From assembly GCA_002375985.1 (NCBI GenBank), contig DFNH01000036.1, positions 1 through 64,000 on the forward strand: a DNA stretch of 64,000 nt, given 5' to 3'. This DNA is from Firmicutes bacterium UBA3572. GTDB taxonomy: Bacteria > Bacillota > Desulfotomaculia > Desulfotomaculales > Desulforudaceae. Numbering within the stretch: the first letter of the stretch is position 1; each line of letters opens with the position of its first letter. The notes below the pieces were generated by a model, which saw only the letters and a program-made list of their open reading frames with translations, made no database searches and was not told where the DNA came from. The position numbers and the translations under genes were made by a program. This document shows, in pieces, positions 35,581 through 43,839 of the stretch.

Positions 35581-36500
35581 TAGGCTCCCCTCCCCAGCGT
35601 CAGTAGATACAGCACGGACATCCGTACCGCCACACCGTTGGTTACCTGCTCGGTGATCACGGCGCGGGACCCATCCGCGACGTCATCGGCGATCTCGACC
35701 CCCCGGTTGATCGGACCAGGATGCATGACCACGGCGTCCGGCCGGGCCAGAGCCAGTCGGGCGGCGTTAAGCCCGTACATCCGGGCGTACTCCCGGACGC
35801 CGGGAATCAGACCCTGCCGCTGGCGTTCCCGCTGCAGCCGTAGGACCATCACCACGTCGCTATCCACCAGTGCCTCCTCGGGGCGATGGTGCACCGTCAC
35901 GCCGGCCCTCTCGATCCCGGCCGGGAGCAGTGTGGGCGGCGCCACCAAGTGTACATCCGCGCCCAGCTTGGTAAGTCCCCAGATGTTGGAGCGGGCCACC
36001 CGGCTGTGCAGGATATCGCCGATGATCACCACTTTGAGCCCTTTCAGGGTCCCTTTGCGTTCCCGCAGGGTAAATATGTCCAGGAGCGCCTGTGTCGGGT
36101 GCTCGTGCATCCCATCCCCGGCGTTAATTACCGGCACATCAATCAGCCGCGCCAGAAGGTGCGGCGCACCGGCGGACGGGTGCCGTAACACCACCAGGTC
36201 GGCGCCCAGCGCCTTGATGGTTCTGGCGGTATCAACAAGGCTTTCTCCCTTGACTACGCTGGATGTAGACGCCGAAACGTTGACGGTGTCCGCACTGAGA
36301 TGCTTGGCGGCCAGCTCAAAAGAAACCCGGGTTCTCGTGCTGGGTTCATAGAAAAGAACGACCACCGTCTTTCCGCGCAGCGCCGGTACTTTTTTGATAT
36401 CCCGGCTGATGACCTGCTTCATGGGCACGGCGTTTTCCAGAATTTCGTTGATCTCTTTCGCAGAAAGCGCGGCCAGACCTAGGCAGTGTTTGCTCGGCAA
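35580..36500 (-). CDS. pyrB: Aspartate carbamoyltransferase catalytic subunit
   Basis: 306 aa from TTG at 36500, about 5-6 nt after GGGGGGA. Carbamoyl-phosphate loop STRTRVSFE and aspartate-side HPTQALLD are present. The frame is open up to ATG 36563, but those codons run through the attenuator hairpin, so the TTG just after its T-run is the likely start. It is the committed step of pyrimidine synthesis. No pyrI regulatory subunit is nearby; control is by PyrR attenuation. Confidence 0.96.
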   Translation of the reverse strand: MPSKHCLGLAALSAKEINEILENAVPMKQVISRDIKKVPALRGKTVVVLFYEPSTRTRVSFELAAKHLSADTVNVSASTSSVVKGESLVDTARTIKALGADLVVLRHPSAGAPHLLARLIDVPVINAGDGMHEHPTQALLDIFTLRERKGTLKGLKVVIIGDILHSRVARSNIWGLTKLGADVHLVAPPTLLPAGIERAGVTVHHRPEEALVDSDVVMVLRLQRERQRQGLIPGVREYARMYGLNAARLALARPDAVVMHPGPINRGVEIADDVADGSRAVITEQVTNGVAVRMSVLYLLTLGRGA

Positions 36501-36513
36501 ACGTTTTCCCCCC

Positions 36514-36600
36514 AAAAAAAACCTCTCCCGCTGTTTTCGGGAGAGGCCGGCAATAGTCAACATCCGCTTCCCTTGCCGGCCTCTCGGGACCGTGCCTTAA
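36514..36600 (-). promoter_or_regulatory. PyrR-type attenuator before pyrB
   Basis: Minus-strand order. A PyrR-binding motif GGTCCCGAGAGGC (36591-36579) matches the UCC-N-G-N-GAGG consensus. An antiterminator has 13-bp arms GAGAGGCCGGCAA (36585-36573) and its inverted copy (36553-36541). A terminator overlaps the second arm: CCTCTCCCG (36546-36538), AAAACAG loop, CGGGAGAGG (36530-36522), then eight T (36521-36514). PyrR bound to UMP should favour the terminator. All three elements are directly readable. Confidence 0.88.
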
Positions 36601-36645
36601 AAGGAAGACCACCTCGTACACACGCCACGCGCCTCCATCGCGCCC

Positions 36646-37194
36646 TCATTCGGTTTTCTCCAGGATCAGCACTTGGTCCTGACCGTCGATCTCCTCGACC
36701 TGAACCGAAATGATCTCCCGGGAGGAAGTAGGCACATTCTTGCCCACGTAGTCCGCCCGGATGGGCAGTTCCCGGTGCCCCCGGTCGACCAGGCTGGCCA
36801 GCTGGATCGCCTTGGGACGTCCCAGATCCATTATGGCGTCCATCGCCGCCCGTACCGTGCGCCCGGTATACAGCACGTCGTCTACCAGGATCACCGTGCG
36901 GTCGGTTACCGGAAACGGCACCTCGGTCCGGGACAGCTTAGCGTGGTACCCGAGCTGGGTCAGGTCGTCCCGGTAAAGCGTAATATCCAGGAATCCAACC
37001 GGGACGGTGCAGCCCTCGATTTGCTTGATCTTCTCGGCCAACCGCAAGGCCAGCGGCACACCCCGCCGCCTGATGCCGATCAGGACGGCGTTGTCCACGC
37101 CTTTGTTCCGCTCGATGATCTCGTGCGCAATCCGGGTCAGGGCCCGGCGGATGCCATCACGATCAAGAATAATCGCCTTAACCCTGAAATTCAT
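36646..37194 (-). CDS. pyrR: PyrR, pyrimidine operon attenuation protein / uracil phosphoribosyltransferase
   Basis: 182 aa. PRTase fold with the PRPP motif VILVDDVLYTGRT near residues 98-110, and GIRRRGVPLA in the N-terminal part. PyrR binds UMP/UTP-sensitive sites on pyr mRNA and promotes termination; it also has weak UPRTase activity. It is first in the operon, with one attenuator before it and one after it, an autoregulated arrangement as in Bacillus. Confidence 0.98.
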   Translation of the reverse strand: MNFRVKAIILDRDGIRRALTRIAHEIIERNKGVDNAVLIGIRRRGVPLALRLAEKIKQIEGCTVPVGFLDITLYRDDLTQLGYHAKLSRTEVPFPVTDRTVILVDDVLYTGRTVRAAMDAIMDLGRPKAIQLASLVDRGHRELPIRADYVGKNVPTSSREIISVQVEEIDGQDQVLILEKTE

Positions 37195-37207
37195 ATCTCA
37201 CCCACAC

Positions 37208-37295
37208 AAAAAGCCTACCCGCCACCATATGGCAAGTAGGCATAGTCTACCCCTCCACCGGGTTTCCCTATGTCACCTTACCAGCCTCTCGGACC
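37208..37295 (-). promoter_or_regulatory. PyrR-type attenuator in the pyrR leader
   Basis: On the minus strand GGTCCGAGAGGCT (37295-37283) closely resembles the PyrR-binding loop, one base shorter than the copy before pyrB. Downstream is a terminator: stem GCCTAC (37241-37236) with GTAGGC (37218-37213), partial pairing inside, followed by T5 (37212-37208). The antiterminator pairing is less clear than in the pyrB copy. Confidence 0.7.
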
Positions 37296-37322
37296 GATTT
37301 AAAGGTGGCTTTGGTCTTTACC

Positions 37323-37351
37323 ACCTTAACCCGAATCAAGGTCAGTGTCAA
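37323..37351 (-). promoter_or_regulatory. promoter of the pyr operon
   Basis: TTGACA (37351-37346) and TAAGGT (37328-37323) on the minus strand are 17 bp apart. The -35 box is perfect and the -10 is moderate. It lies between the yqhV stop and the pyrR leader, so transcripts would include the attenuator. Confidence 0.65.
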
Positions 37352-37361
37352 GCCCTATTTT

Positions 37362-37625
37362 TCAGATATTCTTGAGACCTACAAAAACCAACCCCACGCC
37401 GGCCACCACGCAGAGCATACCAACGGGGGAGAGTTTGCCCGCCAGGCCGATCAAGCCCAGGCCGGTCACCGCCAACAGAATGGTGGGGCCCACCAAGGCG
37501 AGGGTCGCATTAATCTTGAAGGCCGTTTCCACCCGGCCAAAGTACAGCATCAACATCGCCGCGGAGAACTCGATGGTGGCCGACAGAAACCGCAAAGTGG
37601 CCATGCCCAAGAGAATTTTGTCCAC
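37362..37625 (-). CDS. yqhV: YqhV-like small membrane protein (DUF2619)
   Basis: 87 aa, GTG start behind GGAGGCGAGGG. Three hydrophobic segments are seen (about 10-30, 38-58, 65-85). The sequence around RFLSATIEFSAAMLM and the NATLALVGPTILLAVTGLGL stretch fits YqhV/DUF2619, a family common in spore formers with unknown role. It points the same way as pyrR but ends just before the pyr promoter. Confidence 0.75.
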   Translation of the reverse strand: MDKILLGMATLRFLSATIEFSAAMLMLYFGRVETAFKINATLALVGPTILLAVTGLGLIGLAGKLSPVGMLCVVAGVGLVFVGLKNI

Positions 37626-37689
37626 TGTCCCTCGCCTCCGTGAAAGCCCTTAAGCTGTTTATATGCCTCCCCCCGCCGGTATATGGCTC

Positions 37690-37705
37690 TTTGTCAAGAG
37701 ACAAA
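37690..37705. promoter_or_regulatory. inverted repeat before the MFS gene
   Basis: TTTGTC-AAGA-GACAAA, perfect 6-bp arms, 21 bp upstream of the MFS start in the region divergent from yqhV. The position suits an operator for a transporter regulator; no regulator gene is adjacent. Could be chance. Confidence 0.35.
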
Positions 37706-37726
37706 CTAAGCGCCGGGAGGTTTTCC

Positions 37727-38944
37727 ATGGACACAAGACACAAATGGGCCTTGGCAGGTTTGAGCACCGTGCCCTTTGTGATGGTGCTCGGAAATTCCAT
37801 GTTGATTCCGATCCTACCGGCCATGGCCCGGGCGCTCGACCTGACCTCTCTTCAAACCAGTCTGGTGATAACCCTGTTTTCGGTTCCCGCCGGTCTGACC
37901 ATTCCGCTTTCCGGGCTGGTCTCCGACTATTTCGGCCGCAAGCTCGTGATTATCCCGGCCCTCGTACTCTACGGTTTGGGCGGGCTGATCGCCGGTGCGG
38001 CCGCCCTGATCGATGCCGGCCCCACCTACGCCATCATCATCGCCGGCCGCATCGTCCAGGGGATCGGCGCGGCGGGTACGGCCCCTATCGCCATGGCCCT
38101 TACCGGCGACCTGTTCGGCGCCGGTCAGCGCAGCAAAGCCTTGGGCGTCATCGAGGCGGCCAACGGTTTCGGCAAAGTGGTCAGCCCGGTACTGGGCGCC
38201 GCGGTAGGACTCATTATCTGGTTCGCTCCTCTTTTTGTGTTCCCGGGGCTGACCGCCCTCGCCGCCTTGGCGGTGTGGCTGTTGATCAAAGAACCCCAGC
38301 GCAAAACCGAACGGCCGGCACCGGCCACTTATTTCCAGTCCATTATCAAGATCTTCGGGGAAAAGACCGCGCTGCTTCTATCCGCCTTCCTCGCGGGTTC
38401 GCTGGCTTTGTTCGTACTCTTCGGTATTCTGTTTTTCCTGTCGGAGCACCTGGAACAGCGCTATCACCTGAACCTGATCATCAAGGGTCTGGCATTAGCC
38501 GTGCCGGTATTACTGATGTCGGTTACCTCGTACGTCACCGGGCTTTTCATCAGGCGCCGGCTGACGCTGATGAAAGCGCTCATTATTACCGGTCTGGGAT
38601 TGATGACGGCCGCCCTGATTCTGATGCCGCTATCTGAGAACACCTACCTGTTTTTTACGGCCGTTTCTTTCATCGGGATCGGGGTGGGACTGATGCTGCC
38701 GCCGCTGACCACCCTGATTACCAGCAGCGTGGACCTGGCCAAGCGCGGCCTGATAACCTCCCTCTACGGCGGGGTACGTTTCCTGGGCGTGGCGGGCGGA
38801 CCCGCGGCCTTCGCCTTGTTGCTGCCCCTGGGTATTAGGCCCGTGAGTTGGATCGTGGCTGCCGCCGCCCTCGCCACCGCGGTCATCGTCACCATCTACA
38901 TCAAGACCGGGCGCCTGACAAAAGACACTCCTCCCGGCCCGTGA
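37727..38944 (+). CDS. MFS transporter, drug-efflux-like
   Basis: 405 aa from ATG 37727 (GGGAGG 6 nt upstream); an earlier ATG at 37640 lacks a site and gives no membrane segment. Twelve hydrophobic segments can be counted. The loop between segments 2 and 3 carries GLVSDYFGRKLV, the MFS signature. QGIGAAGTAPIAMALTGDLF resembles DHA1 drug/proton antiporters. Substrate unknown. Monocistronic by spacing. Confidence 0.85.
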   Translation: MDTRHKWALAGLSTVPFVMVLGNSMLIPILPAMARALDLTSLQTSLVITLFSVPAGLTIPLSGLVSDYFGRKLVIIPALVLYGLGGLIAGAAALIDAGPTYAIIIAGRIVQGIGAAGTAPIAMALTGDLFGAGQRSKALGVIEAANGFGKVVSPVLGAAVGLIIWFAPLFVFPGLTALAALAVWLLIKEPQRKTERPAPATYFQSIIKIFGEKTALLLSAFLAGSLALFVLFGILFFLSEHLEQRYHLNLIIKGLALAVPVLLMSVTSYVTGLFIRRRLTLMKALIITGLGLMTAALILMPLSENTYLFFTAVSFIGIGVGLMLPPLTTLITSSVDLAKRGLITSLYGGVRFLGVAGGPAAFALLLPLGIRPVSWIVAAAALATAVIVTIYIKTGRLTKDTPPGP

Positions 38945-39061
38945 TTGTAACCACTTGCCAGGATCCTGCATACATTACACCCAAAAACGGGCACCAGTGT
39001 AAAATGGTTCCGATACTAATCTGGCTAAAAGCGCCCTATGACCGCGAAAGGAGCTGACAGA

Positions 39062-39850
39062 ATGGAGAACTGGCGAGAAATGGTCGCTTTTCCCCTCCCC
39101 GGGCGGAGCAAAAAGCCAAGAACCCAGGGCCTGACCATGGTTTTGGACAGGGGTTTGGGACTCGGTGAAACCAAGGACCTGTTGGATATCGCCGGTGATC
39201 ACGTGGATATAATCAAGCTGGGTTTTGGCACCTCGGCCCTGTACCCGGACGGTCTGTTGCAGAAAAAAATTGATCTGGTGCGTTGTTACGGTATCGACAT
39301 CTATCCGGGCGGGACCTTTCTGGAGATAGCCATTGCCCAGGGCAAGCTTTCGCCCTTTTTGCAAACAGCCAAGCGCTTGGGGTTCACGGCCGTGGAGGTT
39401 TCCGACGGCACCCTCTTTCTCGACCAGGATATGCGGCGCAAAGCCATTTCCCTGGCCTTGGAGCTGGACCTGAAAGTGCTGACCGAAGTGGGCAAAAAAT
39501 ACCCGGGCAGGGGGGAGAACTGCTTCCACCTCGTGCGGCAGGCGCGTCTCGATCTGCAGGAGGGCGCCACCTGGGTCATTGTGGAAGGCCGGGAATTCGG
39601 CTGTGGGGTTACCGTATACGACAACAAGGGCCGTATATCTAAAGAGTCGCTAGCCGCCTTCCTGGATGGCCTTGAAAATCCCAACCGGCTTATCTGGGAG
39701 GCGCCGCTCAAGGAACAGCAGCAGGAGTTGATTTTAAAACTTGGTCCGGACGTTAACTTGGGGAACATTGCCCCTCGGGAAGTAATGTCCCTCGAGGCAC
39801 TCCGGGTGGGGCTACGCGGGGACACCCTCCGGTTTTGTTACAGTCCCTAG
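39062..39850 (+). CDS. comA: Phosphosulfolactate synthase
   Basis: 262 aa, AAGGAG 8 nt upstream. TIM-barrel protein with MVLDRGLGLGETKDLLDIAG, VDIIKLGFGTSALYP, YPGGTFLEIA and LLTEVGKKYPGR-like blocks, all typical of ComA. It adds sulfite to phosphoenolpyruvate to form phosphosulfolactate. In archaea this leads to coenzyme M; in spore-forming bacteria homologues are tied to sulfolactate formation. No comB or comC is adjacent. Confidence 0.9.
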   Translation: MENWREMVAFPLPGRSKKPRTQGLTMVLDRGLGLGETKDLLDIAGDHVDIIKLGFGTSALYPDGLLQKKIDLVRCYGIDIYPGGTFLEIAIAQGKLSPFLQTAKRLGFTAVEVSDGTLFLDQDMRRKAISLALELDLKVLTEVGKKYPGRGENCFHLVRQARLDLQEGATWVIVEGREFGCGVTVYDNKGRISKESLAAFLDGLENPNRLIWEAPLKEQQQELILKLGPDVNLGNIAPREVMSLEALRVGLRGDTLRFCYSP

Positions 39851-39908
39851 TTTGATACGGGTAATAAAGAAGCTCACGGGCGCATAGCTTGGCAAAAACG
39901 GAAGGGCG

Positions 39909-40367
39909 ATGCCCGTGGCTTCCGAGCTAATTCTTGTCGCACTGCTGCTGATTGGTCTGTTGGCCAAATCACACCTGATTGCGGCCGCGGCCTGCATCCT
40001 CGTGATCGTGAAGCTGGCCAGGATGGAAGTCGTGTTTGACTTTCTGGAAAACAAGGGACTGGAACTCGGCCTCCTGGTCCTGCTTCTAACGATCATGGTG
40101 CCCCTGGCCAACGGAAAGATCAACGACCGGGACATCATCTATAACCTGACCTCGGTACCGGGACTGCTGGCCATCCTGGGAGGCGCACTCGCCACCCATC
40201 TCAATAGCCAGGGTTTGCTGATGCTGCAGGTGGATCCGGGTATCATCTTTGGGCTGATCATCGGTTCTTTGTTCGGCATCATCTTTCTGGGCGGCATTCC
40301 GGTAGGTCCGCTGATGGCGGCGGGTATCGCCGCCCTGTTCATGGAATTTTTCCGTTATTTTAAGTAG
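39909..40367 (+). CDS. UPF0756/DUF441 family membrane protein
   Basis: 152 aa with four to five hydrophobic segments. The pattern LELGLLVLLLTIMVPLA near residue 50 and GIIFGLIIGSLFGIIFLGGIPV-like later part fit DUF441/UPF0756. Function is unknown. It starts 58 bp after comA on the same strand and ends 5 bp before the convergent rluD stop. Confidence 0.85.
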   Translation: MPVASELILVALLLIGLLAKSHLIAAAACILVIVKLARMEVVFDFLENKGLELGLLVLLLTIMVPLANGKINDRDIIYNLTSVPGLLAILGGALATHLNSQGLLMLQVDPGIIFGLIIGSLFGIIFLGGIPVGPLMAAGIAALFMEFFRYFK

Positions 40368-40372
40368 CAGGT

Positions 40373-41299
40373 CTATTCAGACCCGCTGGGTTTCAAGCCG
40401 GCCAGCACCGCGGCCAATTCCGGCGGCAGCGGAGCCTCGAACACCAACCACTCCCCGGTGCGGGGATGGGTAAACCCCAGGGTGCCGGCGTGCAAAAACT
40501 GCCCGGAAAGGCCCATTTCGGAGCGGGCGTGCCCGTACTTCAGGTCTCCCACCAACGGGTGTCCCAGGTAACTCATATGCACCCGGATCTGGTGCGTACG
40601 CCCGGTATCCAGCGTCAATTCTAATAGGGACACCCGTCCCAGACGCTGCAAAACCCGGTAATGGGTGCGGGCCGGACGCCCCGAGCGGTAATTAACGGCC
40701 ATCCGCTGACGGTCGCGGGGATGCCGCCCAATGGGCGCGTCTATCGTCCCCGACTCGTGCCGCGGGCTGCCGTGCACAAGCGCAAGGTAACGGCGGAGTA
40801 CGGTACGGTTCTGCAGTTGCGCCGCCAGGGCAAGGTGGACACGGTCGCTCTTGGCGACCATCAACAAGCCGGAGGTGTCCCGGTCCAGGCGGTGCACAAT
40901 GCCCGGGCGCAGTATCCCGTTGATACCGGACAGATCCCGGCAGTGGAACAACAACGCGTTCACCAGAGTGCCGGAATAGTGTCCCACTGCGGGATGCACC
41001 ACCTGACCCCGAGCTTTGTTCACCACCAGCACGTCCGGGTCTTCATAATAAATGTCCAGCGGAATTTCCTCGGGCTCAATCCGGGGCACCTCGGGGTCCG
41101 GAACCTGGAGACAAACGGAGTCCCCGGCCCGCAAGCGGTAACTGGGGCGCGTCACCTTACCATTAACCGTAACCAAACCCGCCGTGATCAGCTTTTGGAT
41201 GCGCGAGCGGCTGAGTTCCGGGCAGTGCTCGGCGAGAAACACATCCAGCCGCGCCTGTACGTCTTCCGGTTCCGCCATGTAGCGATTAAGGGTGGCCAT
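40373..41299 (-). CDS. rluD: RluD-type 23S rRNA pseudouridine synthase
   Basis: 308 aa. N-terminal S4 RNA-binding domain (RLDVFLAEHCPELSRSRIQK). The catalytic domain has HRLDRDTSGLLMVAK, where the Asp after RL is the nucleophile, and GRTHQIRVHM. It modifies uridines in 23S rRNA. Start ATG 41299 overlaps the lspA stop by 14 bp behind GGGGAG. lspA-rluD is a common Firmicute pair, often in front of pyr genes. Confidence 0.95.
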   Translation of the reverse strand: MATLNRYMAEPEDVQARLDVFLAEHCPELSRSRIQKLITAGLVTVNGKVTRPSYRLRAGDSVCLQVPDPEVPRIEPEEIPLDIYYEDPDVLVVNKARGQVVHPAVGHYSGTLVNALLFHCRDLSGINGILRPGIVHRLDRDTSGLLMVAKSDRVHLALAAQLQNRTVLRRYLALVHGSPRHESGTIDAPIGRHPRDRQRMAVNYRSGRPARTHYRVLQRLGRVSLLELTLDTGRTHQIRVHMSYLGHPLVGDLKYGHARSEMGLSGQFLHAGTLGFTHPRTGEWLVFEAPLPPELAAVLAGLKPSGSE

Positions 41300-41747
41300 G
41301 CTGCTCTCCCCGTTGATCTTTGTCCCGGCGCAGTACCAACAGGGCCAATAATATTGACCCGGCTACAATGGCGGTGTCCGCCAGGTTAAACACCGGCCAA
41401 AATCCCAAATCGATGAAGTCAATCACCCGGCCGAAGCGTACACGGTCGATCAGGTTTCCCAGCGCGCCTCCAAACAACAGTCCCGCTGGCCAGGTATACC
41501 CTACCCGGATGATCCGGGGCAACACCGCCAAAGCCAGGACGAGGGCCAGGAGACCCACCCCCAGCAGTATGTGCGGCCGGTCGCCCAGGATGCCGAAGGC
41601 CCCGCCGGGATTGAGCACGTAGGTTAACCGCAGGATCTCCCCCGCCACCGGCACGGACAAACCCGGGTCCAGTAGCCGCTGCACCACCAGCTTGCTGCCT
41701 TGGTCCAGAACCAATACAAAGATTACAATTACCCAAAACTTTAACAA
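41286..41747 (-). CDS. lspA: Lipoprotein signal peptidase (signal peptidase II)
   Basis: 153 aa from TTG at 41747, with GGGGG 7 nt upstream; the longer open frame to 42179 runs through the tRNA-Sec gene and is not coding. Four membrane helices. Catalytic aspartates are in GNLIDRVRFGRVIDFID and FNLADTAI. The protein cleaves signal peptides of prolipoproteins within the membrane. Co-transcribed with rluD. Confidence 0.95.
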   Translation of the reverse strand: MLKFWVIVIFVLVLDQGSKLVVQRLLDPGLSVPVAGEILRLTYVLNPGGAFGILGDRPHILLGVGLLALVLALAVLPRIIRVGYTWPAGLLFGGALGNLIDRVRFGRVIDFIDLGFWPVFNLADTAIVAGSILLALLVLRRDKDQRGEQHGHP

Positions 41748-41815
41748 TCCGCAGCCCCCATGTGTGGAATTCGGACAATATCCGTCAGATACGTTTGCTC
41801 CCCGCGCTGCCGGCA

Positions 41816-41824
41816 TGCTATAAT
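41816..41824 (+). promoter_or_regulatory. extended -10 of tRNA-Sec
   Basis: TGCTATAAT is a perfect extended -10 (TGn plus TATAAT), 31 bp before the tRNA. A weak -35 (TTGCTC) lies 18 bp upstream. Initiation would be about 25 bp before the mature 5' end. Confidence 0.65.
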
Positions 41825-41855
41825 GTTGAATGGTTTTCAACAGTGTGAAAAGCAC

Positions 41856-41949
41856 GGGGGTGGATGGGTCCTGGTGGACCTCCTGGTCTTCAAAACCAGT
41901 CGCGGGGTGAGAAACCCTGGGTGGGTTCGATTCCCACGCACTCCCGCCA
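41856..41949 (+). tRNA. selC: tRNA-Sec (anticodon UCA)
   Basis: 94 nt with encoded GCCA end. Anticodon stem CTGGT/ACCAG encloses CTTCAAA, so the anticodon is TCA, reading UGA. The acceptor is 7-8 bp (GGGGGTGG with GCACTCCC). The T arm is GTGGG-TTCGATT-CCCAC, giving the long 13-bp acceptor/T stack of Sec tRNA. The D stem is 6 bp (GGGTCC/GGACCT) with a TGGT loop, and the variable arm is long (CGGGGT-GAGA-AACCCTG). These features are diagnostic. selA, selB and selD are not in the window. Confidence 0.95.
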
Positions 41950-42051
41950 TTATCCAATCCTACCTCATTTCTGTCCCGGTCGCAAATAAGGGATGCATTC
42001 GCTTTCAGCCCCGAAAACGGCTGTAAGGCAACCAGTCTGCGAGGAGTGTAC

Positions 42052-43776
42052 ATGCTTTCCCGTAAACATTTTGTCAGTAGTTTGTTCCTGTTGGTGATCT
42101 GCACAGCGGTACTGGTTTCCAACGGCCCCGCCCACGCAGCTTCAGTCCGGAATACCTTGATCCTTAACCAGACAGACACTCAGTATAAACCTTACCCCGT
42201 TCTGGAAATCCTCGAAGACCCGGAAGGGCGCTTGACCATTGAAGACATCGCCGCAGCTGAAGCGGCACAGATGTTCACCCCACATAAAAAAACGACTGCC
42301 CCGAGTTTCGGGTATACAAGCTCTGCTTTCTGGTTGCGTTTTCGGGTAAAAAACGAATCCTTCGTCGAGAAATGGATTCTGGAAATCGGTTATTCACCCC
42401 TGGACCGGATCGAAATTTATACTCCCGACCGGGACGGGGGATTTGAGGTAAGAAAAGGCGGTGATCTGTTACCTTTCGAATCCAGAGAGTTGCGGCACAG
42501 AAACCACGCCTTTTACCTGCCACTGGACCACGGTGCGGAGGCGACCGTATACCTGCGCTTTGAAACCGAAAGTTCAATGGTGTTACCGCTGACCATCTGG
42601 CACCCGGAGGCGTTCCTGGGAAAGACCCAGCAGGAGTACCTGCTCTTGGGGCTTTATTTCGGCATTATCGTGGTAATGGCTTTCCATAACCTGTTTTTGT
42701 TTTTGCACGTCCGCATCAGTCATTTGTACTACGTGTTATACATTTCCGCCATCGGCCTCTTTCATTGTTCCTGGAACGGTCTGGCCTACCAGTATCTGTG
42801 GCCTGATGCCGTCCGGTGGAACAACCTGTCCCTGAACGTTTTCCTCTTTATGGCCGTTTTCTTCGTGCTGTTGTTTGCCCGGCATTTCCTGCAGGTTAAG
42901 AAGTACATCCCGCAAGTGGATAAGTTTCTGCTGGTTCTCTTAGGCTGCTGTGCGCTGCTGGCTCCGGGTTCATTGTTCATCCCCTTCACCGCGGCCAACA
43001 AACTGGCGGTCACTGTCGTATTGCTCACTGCCGCCCTTCTTATTCCCGTGGTCGTCGCCATGTGGCGCAAAGGTCACCAGCCGGCCCGGTATTTGCTCTT
43101 CGCCTGGACCGCACTCGCGGTCGGCACGGTAACTGCCTCACTGCGAAGTTTTGGCCTTCTCCCCGACAGCTTTGTCACGCTGTACGGCGTACAGATCGGT
43201 TCCGCTTTGGAGGTGATTCTGCTGTCCTTGGCCCTGGCCAGCCAGGTCAGCAGATTGCGAAAAGTGGCGGCCACCGATGCCCTGACAGCGCTGTACAACC
43301 GCCGGTACTTTTTCGAGCTGGGCGAACTGGAACTGGAGCGGGCCAGAAGGTACGGCTACCCGCTCTCCCTAATAATCATGGACATCGATCATTTCAAAAA
43401 GATCAACGACCAATACGGTCACACTGTAGGTGACCAAGTGCTTGTCGTCATTGCCCACCGCTGCCGGGAAGCAACTAGAAAGGTTGATGCCATCTGTCGC
43501 TACGGCGGGGATGAATTCTCAATCCTCCTGCCGGGAACCGACTTGTGGGAAGCCCAAAAAGCAGCCGAACGGTTGCGTACCTCCATTGCCAGCCAACCCA
43601 TCAATACCCAGGAACACGGTGCCATCTTCCTTACCGCCAGCCTTGGCGTGGCCACACTGCGTAATGAAATGAGTTTTAACGATTTGTTCAGGGAAGCCGA
43701 CGCGGCCCTGTACGTGGCGAAACGGAGCGGGCGCAACCGGGTAGCCGCTAAACAAGACGAAGGTACCCATCCGTGA
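42052..43776 (+). CDS. Membrane diguanylate cyclase, 7TMR-DISM plus GGDEF
   Basis: 574 aa from ATG 42052 (GAGGAG 5 nt upstream). Signal peptide ends near AHA-A (about residue 30). An extracellular DISM-type sensor domain follows (about 40-190). Seven membrane segments span about 195-400. A GGDEF domain ends the protein, with active motif YGGDEFSILLP. The inhibitory I-site RKVD lies exactly five residues upstream of GGDEF, so both synthesis of c-di-GMP and product inhibition look intact. The sensed ligand is unknown; carbohydrates are a common guess for DISMED2 proteins. Confidence 0.9.
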   Translation: MLSRKHFVSSLFLLVICTAVLVSNGPAHAASVRNTLILNQTDTQYKPYPVLEILEDPEGRLTIEDIAAAEAAQMFTPHKKTTAPSFGYTSSAFWLRFRVKNESFVEKWILEIGYSPLDRIEIYTPDRDGGFEVRKGGDLLPFESRELRHRNHAFYLPLDHGAEATVYLRFETESSMVLPLTIWHPEAFLGKTQQEYLLLGLYFGIIVVMAFHNLFLFLHVRISHLYYVLYISAIGLFHCSWNGLAYQYLWPDAVRWNNLSLNVFLFMAVFFVLLFARHFLQVKKYIPQVDKFLLVLLGCCALLAPGSLFIPFTAANKLAVTVVLLTAALLIPVVVAMWRKGHQPARYLLFAWTALAVGTVTASLRSFGLLPDSFVTLYGVQIGSALEVILLSLALASQVSRLRKVAATDALTALYNRRYFFELGELELERARRYGYPLSLIIMDIDHFKKINDQYGHTVGDQVLVVIAHRCREATRKVDAICRYGGDEFSILLPGTDLWEAQKAAERLRTSIASQPINTQEHGAIFLTASLGVATLRNEMSFNDLFREADAALYVAKRSGRNRVAAKQDEGTHP

Positions 43777-43839
43777 ATCCGGGGACCGTCGTACCCAAAG
43801 GTTCGGCCGGATCCGGATTACGGTCCTGGCGTAGTACCG

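Noticed and set aside
41748..42179. Upstream extension of lspA
   Set aside because: Passes through the tRNA-Sec gene and its promoter; signal peptidase II homology begins only after TTG 41747.
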